Below the pieces are notes generated by a model that worked only from the letters and a program-made list of their open reading frames with translations, searched no databases and was not told where the DNA came from. Positions 1 through 9,300 of a stretch of DNA of 11,820 nucleotides are shown piece after piece. The translations under genes were made by a program, and so were the position numbers. Source of the stretch: Phoronis pallida (taxonomy: Eukaryota > Phoronida > Phoronidae); the NCBI GenBank assembly GCA_028565715.1, contig JAOXYC010197796.1, positions 1 through 11,820 of the forward strand, written 5' to 3'. Position 1 is the stretch's first letter; each line of letters opens with the position of its first letter.

Positions 1-128
1 TGTGATTTGTGGGTAACCGAAAAGGACCAATGTATGGTATTACTACGTTTCCGTGGGCTCGCAATGTTATGGGCATGAAAGGGTTTCATTCAAACAAACA
101 ATTGAATTTTTTCATTTTTATTTTGTAG
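1..128 (+). other. 3' end of an upstream intron of the RIN gene
   Basis: This stretch precedes the SH2 exon. It ends with a T-rich polypyrimidine tract (109-126) and the acceptor AG at 127-128. No coding segment for the missing N-terminal SH2 residues is recognisable here. Confidence 0.75.
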
Positions 129-316
129 ATGTTCATTGTTCGCAAGTCTAGTCAGGACAACACTATGGCACTGTCTGTGAGAGTGCCTGGTAATACAGCG
201 CACCCTATAGAGCACTACCTCATCGAGAGCCCACAGGATGGTTATGTACGATTGGACGGATCCAGTCACCTGTTCCCATATCTACCACTTCTCATTGCTC
301 ACTACTGTCAGTATCT
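129..316 (+). CDS. RIN: Exon A: most of the SH2 domain
   Basis: The 188-nt exon follows a T-rich tract ending TTTTGTAG (AG at 127-128) and ends at a consensus GTAAGT donor (317). It gives 62 codons plus two bases (CT) of a split Leu codon. The ATG at 129 is an internal Met, not a start, because the exon opens inside the SH2 fold. Visible SH2 landmarks are FIVR (residues 2-5; Arg5 is the invariant phosphotyrosine-binding arginine of strand B), the IEHYLIE strand with its conserved His (residue 29), the GYVRLDG strand, and the closing helix LPLLIAHYC. This SH2 type, with LxGSSxLFP before the last helix, matches RIN proteins. It should bind phosphotyrosine, since the key Arg is kept. The first helix and strand A must be in an upstream exon. 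Confidence 0.92.
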
Positions 317-3300
317 GTAAGTACATATACTAAAAACAACGACCGATTTCAAATTAAAAGCATACATATTTCTGAACTTCCAGGTTCCATGGTCGCTACA
401 ACAATGAATTTTTGGCGCAATAATAGAGTTAAAGCAATGTGTTTAATTTGTGAGTTGAGACATCGATAACAAAAACAATCCTTATCACAAAGCTGTTTAC
501 AATTTTCGGAAGATTCTTGGTGGTTTTTAGAAAAATTATCACCTGAAGACGAAGTCCGAGAGTGAACATTTTTCTAAAAACCACCTCGGTGCTCATAATA
601 CGTTCAATAACTCAAGAATCATTGCATAATTCTATATTTATTTCATTGAAAGCCCAACTGAGAACATGCTGCCATCAGTACTTGTAAAGAATAAATATGA
701 AAAATGAACTGCCAATATGAGGATGGTCTGAGTTGTTACTTCATTTTTCCTGTCAGTCAATCTTGACATTTACTAGGAACAATTGGCAATCTCACTCTAT
801 TTTCTTGGTCAGTTTCTTTTTAATTATTTTCTCCTCAAAAATGGCAACCAATAGCGGTCAGTGAGTGAAGTGAGATTACTTTACAAAAGTATGCGCAAAG
901 ATTTCAATTATATGTGTTTGTAATGATGAGGTGACTCAGCGCTCTAATTACTTCTAGTGTTAATTATTGGTAGTGTTAAGGTCAACAGCCTGTACTAGCT
1001 CTTAAGTTAAAGTAGACTTACTATTAGTTCTACACATGATCTCTCACCATGTCCCTTGCTTGCAAGATGAAGGCATTTCAAGATCTGTAAGTTGTAATTT
1101 ATCAAACTGAACTAGCTTGTTTAATAGTGTCCTATGGCAGCTTATTTTCATGGCTTATAGGTTCTGTTCTCTGACAACAATAATAAGAACATTAATTACC
1201 AGGATAAAGGTTGACTTACAATTCTTGTGTGAATTGAATTATTCAAAATATCACCAAGGACTGTCTTGCTTTTAAAGGATTTTTTTCTTGTGTCCAACCC
1301 TATCTGTGTGCATGGGAACCTAATTTTTCGGGAATTTTTGCATCATATGGTTGTGTCATTATATCTAGTCAAAGTGTTGAAGGTAAAACAAAGTAGAATC
1401 CTGCAGACTTTTAAAACTTTGGTACTTTTGTAAAGGGTAATATAACTAATATTTATAGTGTGTTTTGACACTAACTGTGTTCCAGTAATTGGTTTTCATT
1501 GACTTTCTCTGTCATTGCTCAACCGATTTTGACAAAATTTGGTACAAATGCTCTGGGAGATTGTTTTAAATGTAAAAAAAAAGACGATAAGCCAACACTT
1601 AAAGTAATACTTTGCTACGAACGTAAAATTATCAACTATTGAATGAAGCGAATTACAAATTGCATCCTTCATCTGAGCATACAAATCTTCACTTCTTCCG
1701 GAAATCCCTCTACAGGTGGCCTATTTGACTTGATGAAATATCTTGACGGGAGTCAGAGAGTTAACCAAAATCGACTGTAACATATTAACTTTGTGTTTTC
1801 AATAAAGAATGAAGGTAATAACACAAATTGACAATGAAAAATTATCAAACTGTATTAAAGAAATGGGTGAAAATGTTGTATTTCAATAATTGGTCATTCT
1901 ACATCGAAGGTAGTGGTGTATGTGCGTAGGCTCCCCTGTTAGTAGAACAAGTAACTTTGTTCAGTCGTTGTTGGTATCTCCCTGCTCAAACTTTTGTTCA
2001 ATTCTTTCTGATTTCTGTTGATTTTTTATCCCCCCCAATGTACACCCAGGTGGGCTCATTTTTATAGCGTTGCTCTAATTAAATTAACTAATATACAGTC
2101 TTGAAATGAACACTGATAGCCATTGAGTGTCCATCATACAACTCAAGTGGGCACTTGAACCAAGTAATGATAACTTGACCTGAGAATCATGCAGACTTGA
2201 CCACCTGATACAGCCAGAGGCATGGTCTGCTCTCTTGGATTGTATGGATTACATGCTACCTGTGGCCATATCATTGTGTTATTTATGCTACCTATACTGA
2301 GTATTACTTGAATCTGGAATTCATACCAGAAGCAGAAATAATGGAACCCTTGTCTTCATATAAACCATGTTTATTTCTGTGAAAATATTCTATTGCTTGA
2401 AACATGTTATTTCACACCAGTCCTGTATTTATATGATTGGGTTATTGATTGAGGGTTAATATTAGTGGGTTATTTGACAGAAACTTGAATCGGATTATTT
2501 ATTTTAATGAGGCTTTAGCCGAGTTAAAACACTTCATCCGATTCAAGTTGAGGTCAAATTGCCCACCTCATATTATAACACTCGCAAAACAACCTGTTTA
2601 TTCCAACTATGCTCCAAATAAGTTGCATTTTTCTGATTCATGACAGAAGCTTTTTAAAAAATAACGGGAAAGAAATGATGCATTTAGGTCATCGCTCAAT
2701 ACGTGCTTGCAGAGCATGCACACGAGCCCATATTAGTAATTATTAGATTATGGGTACATAGTTGTATTGCTACATATGTGGTATAGATATCATTTAATGT
2801 CCAATAATATTCCACACATTTTAATTACTTTTTCAGGGATGAGTTGCCATGTTGTTTGCTACTGCCCCCTGTTGTCATGAATGCACGGTCTCACCATGAA
2901 ATCACATCCCTGGCTCTTCTTGGACAAGGTAATGTGCTGTCAGCAATTTTTAAAACCATGACATTGTTATGAAGCATCACCCGTGTACTGGTAATGTAAT
3001 GAAAAACTTACATTATTTTGTGGGTGGATTCCTTCATCTTCTTTTGTCTGGCTTGGTAATTAGCTAAAATGTGTTATGCAGATGCTAATATTTGGAACAA
3101 ATGCCTGTTTCAAACGGTGCGTTTGGTCATTAAGGATGATAGCAATTAGCAAGTACCGTTTTTTTCACAGTAATATAATGATTTCCCATACAATGTAACC
3201 TAGTTTAATGGTTTTTTCACATGGTAAGTGGTTGGACATATGCTTTAGACGTTGGCTGGTGTGTTTTCAGCATTTGACTTCACTGTGAATAATTAATAAA

Positions 3301-6300
3301 AACTATAATTCATTGCAACCAACACTTACCAGCTGGTTAAGGTAGTACTAGAGTTTAAGGATGGATTATTCCTCTATGAATGACTTCATAATTAACAGAA
3401 ACTATATTTGTACAGAGGATATTCATAACTGATTATATTATGAATTATGCATGACAAAAGCATTATATATATTATATATAATAAATGGAAATACCTTTGA
3501 AACCCAACTACAGACATTTAAGGTTAAACCTAGGATGAAGACAAAATACTCACAGTTACATGTTGTTTCACATCAATTAGTTTCAAATTTCAAGTTTTTA
3601 TTTAAAAAAACCCAGTAACAGTCACTTCAACTTTGAACCTAGTAAACATCCAATACTCAACATTCGACGCGAATGCGTGCTCACTTCTGGTAAGTTGTTC
3701 TCTGTTTATGTGGACAAACTCTGGGGGTAGGTAACTTGTGGAATGATATTCCTTTCAACCACGGATACTTCGCCAAGTTCTTAAACTTCCCGGTGTCGGC
3801 ATATACATCCTTTGGCACAACAGGGGTAGTTAACTTATATTGAGGCCCGTGGATTTCTCAGAATTTGACGCCAAATTAACCGCCGAAAAGTTTTCCTTTA
3901 CTTTCAATTACACAATTCAGAGGGCGCCACTATTTGTCTACATATTTTCAGAAGTGAACGCGCATTCGCGTCTCCTTCCGCTAGAGTGAATTAAGTCGAA
4001 TGTTGAGTATTAGAATTGGGGTATAAAAACTGCTTATTACGGCCTCAAAAAAATATTCCCGTCTGTCTCAAATCCAAAAACCCGCAGAATATCGACATAT
4101 ACATGTAATAAGCTGTATTTATTTCTCCCTTGCCACAGGATTTGAAAACTTCACTGGGTTTAAATTGCCCGGGGCAAATGTTAGGGAAATTACGGTAGTT
4201 GGAAATATACAATTATATATATCTAAATGTTTGATAAGTGATTATTTTTCAAAACAATCGGTTTCTTATGAAATAAAATAAGAGTTAATTTAAAACAGCA
4301 AACTCATACTGCGAACTGGTTTAACTCATTTCAACCACATATTAACCCATCAAAGACAATTTCTCTCACACCATTTATTATTGCCAGTCGTTTCACCAAT
4401 GCCCTCTTCTCTAAAACAATGAAAACACCACCATTATATGCACCATATGTTTTGTCTGGCTAGACTAACTGGTCCCAGATATTCCTCTCACATTTACTGT
4501 ATGGCATTGAATTAGATGGTTTCATTCTGAACACTGTAGCCCTGTAGTCATCATCAGCACACTTCAGGGCTGGCCTCACACTGGAGACAGGGCGCATCAG
4601 GTATACTTTCATTATCTCCTCAGGTTTACTGTATTTTGTTGCCTACTGTTGACAGTTTTGTTACTAAACAATTCCAAACTATTTTATGAACCCCTGTTTT
4701 TAAATGGTGTTTTTTTTAAAAACTTTGAGAGTTATACTAATTCTCAGAAAATGTTAAAGCATCGTCAGACTGAAACATTCAACGCAATGCTCAATGAATT
4801 GTGTTGTAAAACCAAGATGACTTTTAGCATTATTCGTTTGTACCTGAGAATAATTCTGATATTAAATTTGCAACATGGCATTGACTTTTTTTAAAAATCT
4901 TTTTAACCTCTTGACCATTTTATATTTAGAAACATGTGCTGTAAAATATTGTTAGCAAGAATATATTAGAGTATAGCATAGATAATTAGAAGACAGAGTT
5001 TGCCTTGATTTCCTCCGATGACGGCCAGTAGTAGTCTATCAGAAATGACCTCATCATAAGATCAAGTGTCTTTGTTAAAATAATCAGTTTGTTGTTGTAT
5101 TATTGCCCTCATTATCCAGCTCAAGTGTTTATACGGCTATCAACACTTCATCTAATCACGATTCTATAATCTCCGTTTACAGCATCATGATCTAATACAC
5201 CTTCCATAGCTGTTAATCTACTCTACATATCACTATAGACACCAAGAAGCGCAATTATAAAAAGTTACAAAATTCCTTGCCTTTCTGGGACACAAATCAT
5301 ATTGGACACCAAAAATTATTTGCCAAATTATATTTTTTGACACTCACTAAAATTGGTCCAAAAATTGCCCTTGCAAACTGATAAATTAGACCTTGACTTA
5401 TGTCAATTTGTGAGGACAAGTTTGAATACCATTCTAACCAGTCAAATGTGAAAAAATACACATGCAGTTAGTGTTATGTAGTACCTGGGGGTGGTTTAGT
5501 AAACTGATAATGCATTGAAGCAAGCCTGTAGCCAGTCTGTGAACTTTTCCACTCTGAACAATACGAGCCGCCAAGGAGGAAGTGGTATATGAGGGTAAAT
5601 CATGGGCCAACCGGCTGTACTGTATAATTAATCTGAAGAAATGACGCGACACGCTGACGGCTATATCACACATCGAGAACATGTAAGACTGCAAAAATAT
5701 TCTATTGCTTGAAATATAAGTAACATGCGCTTGTCGCAACTACCTTTAGATGAAGCATGTAGAGAAAACTTTGTTTAAAAAATGAAGCTTTTATACTTGA
5801 CCTTCAGAATCAGGAATATTACTTCAAATTGGTCTTTCTTTTCAAACGTAGAAACATAACTGCATGAACATCATAAATATATATATCATTATGATAGGGG
5901 CTTTACAACACCAACTGTCAAAGTTTTTGTTTCTGGTTATTTTTCATTTTGTTGTAAATGTCTTGACAGTTTCCAATGGTCATGTGAATTCATTTTCTGA
6001 TTGGGACTTTCTTGCAAATCAATGTTTTCTATAATGTTATGATTTCAACCAATAAAGCTCCTTCTTTCACACAATCAGAGTAAATAATTTGATTGATATT
6101 TGTGTAATGTTTTGTTAGTAATGTTTGAAATACCCACTGTCTGACATGTCTAATTGGTCAATACACACTTGTAGGCTTCCAATAATGTGTTATGATAAAT
6201 GCTGGGCTTGCTTGGCTTGATAATAAAAACAACAAATTCCATTGTGGGTTAAGTCCAACAATGCTGGCTTTTAGCCTCAGGTCATAGGCAAGGTTGTCTC

Positions 6301-9300
6301 ACCCTATGCAGACTGAAGCACACTGATTAGTTTGTTTAGTTATATAGTCTCATATCTTATGTACTGGCAAAGAGAAGGTTTTATGAGGTTTTTGACAGGC
6401 TAATTCTGACAAGATGTAGAAATCTCATTAAGGCTACGTTTATTATTTTGTAGTTTGTTGAATATGTACTTGTACTAAAAGACTGGTTAATTGAGATTTG
6501 ATATTTGTTGTGGAAAACCTCTTTTTAGGTGAAATTTATCAAATGCTCAAAAAACCATTCTGAGTATTTTTACACAGATTGCTTTTTGAGCATTGGATGA
6601 ATTTCACCTAAAAAATGTATGAATCCTCAAAACCTCATTTTGAAAATGTTCATCACAAATGATAATGAATTTTGATATTTATTTTCTAGATTTCTGGACG
6701 TCCTCATTAGCTGATGTCAACCATTATTTGAAGAAGCAGCTCCAAGAAGAACCCAGTAACAATGCTAACTCACCGTTTCTACTGCTTCAAAATGTGCACA
6801 GTAATCAAGACAAACTGCATGCAAACCAGACCACGCCAGACGTTCAGAAAGAACTTGATGTTTTGTCACCATTTTTGACATTGCTGAATTTTTCTGAGAA
6901 TCAAAACGACACATCTGGAACTTGGAAAAGTACACTTGAAAAAAGTTGTTCAGAGAAAGACTCAAGCTCACCATACCCAGGGACAGAAAGTAAAGTGACG
7001 AAATCTTTCAGAAAAGAGATAGAAATAAGAATCAACTCTGCTGATGAAGATAAAGAGAAACATAGTGATAGAGGTATAATGTATCATAGCACAAATATCA
7101 TTGATCTCATGAAACCAGCGGATGGTCCATATTATGGTGGTCATCTGTCAGATAGAATAAGTGATTATGAGGATATCTGGAACTCAAGCAAGGGACCACA
7201 CGACAGAGTTATGAAGGAGGAGGAGGCGTCAGTAGGCACACGCTTTCAGGTCATCAACATTGCAGACTTGCAGACAACTCCTAAAAGGGAGAGTCTTGTT
7301 TTCGCAAATGCCCCTCCTGCTCCTTCACAAATGTCAGAACACAAAGACAATGCAGGAACAAAGCAATCTAATATGCCAGTCAAGGCATACAGAACCCAGC
7401 CAAATATATTTCGCTTCGATTTCGACAGACCTACTCAGGAATTGTTAATGTCACAGAGACGCTTTTCGAGTCCTCTCTACATGGAACCAGTTGATGCTGT
7501 AGAGGGGATACCGCAACATGTGACGGTGAATAGAATAGATCCAAACATGGCCGCGTCGGCTACAGAGTGCAAGTTATTAGGCATGCCACCCAAAGGTGGC
7601 ATTAAGTATCGACATACCGTTAAGAATGCACCAGTAACATCAAGCGGTATTAGTGAAAAAGGAAAAATACAGCGAGTCAAAACAACTCCTGCACGACAAA
7701 TGCACCAGAGGGGGAGAAACAAAATAGAAAGCAAACAAGCATATTGTCAACAGAAGGACATTTTCTCAAACAAGCAGTGCTCAAAGTTATTGCAATCACC
7801 ACAGTGCTTTGTTGAATCTGGAAAGACAAACTCAATGCTTTCACAAATGAATAAACTGCGAACAAACACTTGTGAACCACCACCTCCAAGCCCAAACCAT
7901 GCACATCAGCAAATTATGGCACAACTGAGTAGAGAGTCCAACAGGAATGGTCTTTTTCGCTCAAAAAGTCTTAAAGAGAAGTCAACATGTCATCCAGTGC
8001 AGGTGCCTGAGCGTGAAGCTCAAACTCTACCTGCTGACATAGCTAAGGTGAAGTCAAGCAGTGGCTCCGAGGCTAGTGATTCTGACACATTAACACAGGT
8101 GTCTCTTCAGTTGAACTTCCGCCCAAGATCGGAAACATTGATAAGTACTTATGATAATGTAAAGAATGTGAGCCGAGACCAGGGAGTGGATATGATAGAT
8201 GATTATGAAACTGGACAGGTGTCTCTGGTACCACCAAAGAAATCAGAAACAGTTGAACAAAACTTGTGTGACTTGCAAACATTGCTCAATGATGAGTCAG
8301 AGTTATCTCCTCGCTATGGGAAATTCCCTGTGTTTAGTAATTCATCTGACAATTCAACATTCACCGACTCATCAACCATTGCTGATCTCATTGATAAACA
8401 CGCGCCAGAGTTAACAGTTAAACCGCTCCAGCAACTAACTGCAAAAAACCTGCAACGTCTTTCAGTGTATGATAATGTTCCTGGCATGAATTCTCGTAAT
8501 TCAGTCGCATTCTCTGCAGCTCATAATCGAGAGTCAGTAGCATTTTCAGCTGTTAGTGCTGGAACAGTCTTCTCAAAGCCCTGGGACAACTCTCTGTGGA
8601 ATGATTTGCTCAATTTTCAGGAAAGCAATGCGGAGCCGCGGGAAGAACTGCCATCAGAACTCGGCCAACGTTTACATGAGTGGAGTTTGAAACGAACATT
8701 GAAATCACCGATATCACCAACTGACGCTTCACAATTGTTTTCATCTCCATGGCCTGATTTGCCCACGGCACCATTTCCTACACTAAATGAACTCAGTGAT
8801 TCCTGGGTATCTCCTCATGATAATCTGGTTGAGGAGGATGAGGATTATCAACTAGCATCAGAAATGACTGGTTACCCTCTCCACTCTGAAGCCACAGATT
8901 ATCAAAACCTATCAGATAACGTTGATAGTGGAACGGAGCTTGGAACATGCAGTTCACAGGATAGTCTACCACGACGGAGTATACACCAACCATTACCAGA
9001 TATTGCCATCACCACACCAGAGGCCAGTCACTCATTCCAGGACAGGCTGGCTCCACTGTTGAGTAAGTTTATTCTTATATCATTCTTAAATCAGCATGAA
9101 ACTTTAACTGCTGTTTTATTCTGATTGTACACCAAAGTTTCTGGAAAATTCCATATCTAACCACAAATTTGATGTAATTATAAAAACACTTTTATTCCGG
9201 GTTTTTAAAAACATTACACTAGTTTTTGGAATTTGTTTCTTGTCTGATGCAAAACAGAATCCTCCATTCTACCAAAACTTGAAACATGGATAGCATGCAG

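Larger units (their letters stand above)
317..2836 (+). other. Intron between exons A and B (2520 nt)
   Basis: A GT-AG intron of phase 2 with a GTAAGT donor. It holds two inverted repeats (519-585 and 2459-2575) and one copy of a 26-bp repeat (2377-2402). An open stretch at 2449-2643 overlaps the second inverted repeat and has no coding character. I found no cassette exon with the required phase, and no RNA gene. Confidence 0.85.
2377..5714. repeat. 26-bp dispersed direct repeat (2377-2402 and 5689-5714)
   Basis: The two copies match at 24 of 26 positions, including 21 identical consecutive bases (2382-2402 and 5694-5714). They sit in different introns 3.3 kb apart. Read on the minus strand, both copies end in a pyrimidine-rich run followed by CAG. 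Confidence 0.7.
2929..6689 (+). other. Intron between exons B and C (3761 nt)
   Basis: A phase-1 GT-AG intron, the largest in the window. It contains a MITE-like inverted-repeat element (3652-4011), AT-rich simple sequence (about 3462-3484 and 5875-5887), a putative antisense exon (5485-5688), the second copy of a 26-bp repeat (5689-5714) and a near-perfect hairpin (6522-6614) about 75 nt before the acceptor. The open stretch at 4649-4894 on the + strand is low-complexity and unsupported. Confidence 0.85.

Noticed and set aside
1-128. Search for the missing first part of the SH2 domain before exon A
   Set aside because: None of the three + frames shows the expected helix and strand A residues; the segment looks fully intronic.
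129-131. ATG at the start of the SH2 exon as a translation start
   Set aside because: It directly follows an intron acceptor (TTTTGTAG) and lies inside the SH2 fold, just before the FIVR strand, so it is an internal Met.
1515-1545. Sequence resembling common invertebrate dispersed repeats (CTCAACCGATTTTGACAAAA)
   Set aside because: Only a vague resemblance from memory, with no second copy in the window; it cannot be supported without a repeat library.
2449-2643. 64-codon + strand open stretch in the first intron
   Set aside because: It overlaps the inverted repeat at 2459-2575 and has no homology I can recognise.
3221-3334. Imperfect inverted repeat around TGGTAAGTG and CACTTACCA
   Set aside because: The arms need a gap and pair over only about 13 bases, with 80 nt between them; not convincing.
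4541-4572. Short inverted repeat AGCCCTG/CAGGGCT
   Set aside because: Seven-base arms are expected by chance in this length of sequence.
4649-4894. 81-codon + strand open stretch in the large intron
   Set aside because: Low-complexity, AT-driven composition (runs of Phe, Leu, Lys, Asn), no splice phase compatible with exons B and C, and no recognisable domain.
6659-6689. N-terminal extension of the large reading frame upstream of exon C
   Set aside because: The acceptor AG at 6688-6689 with its pyrimidine tract, and exact phase agreement with exon B, place these codons in the intron.
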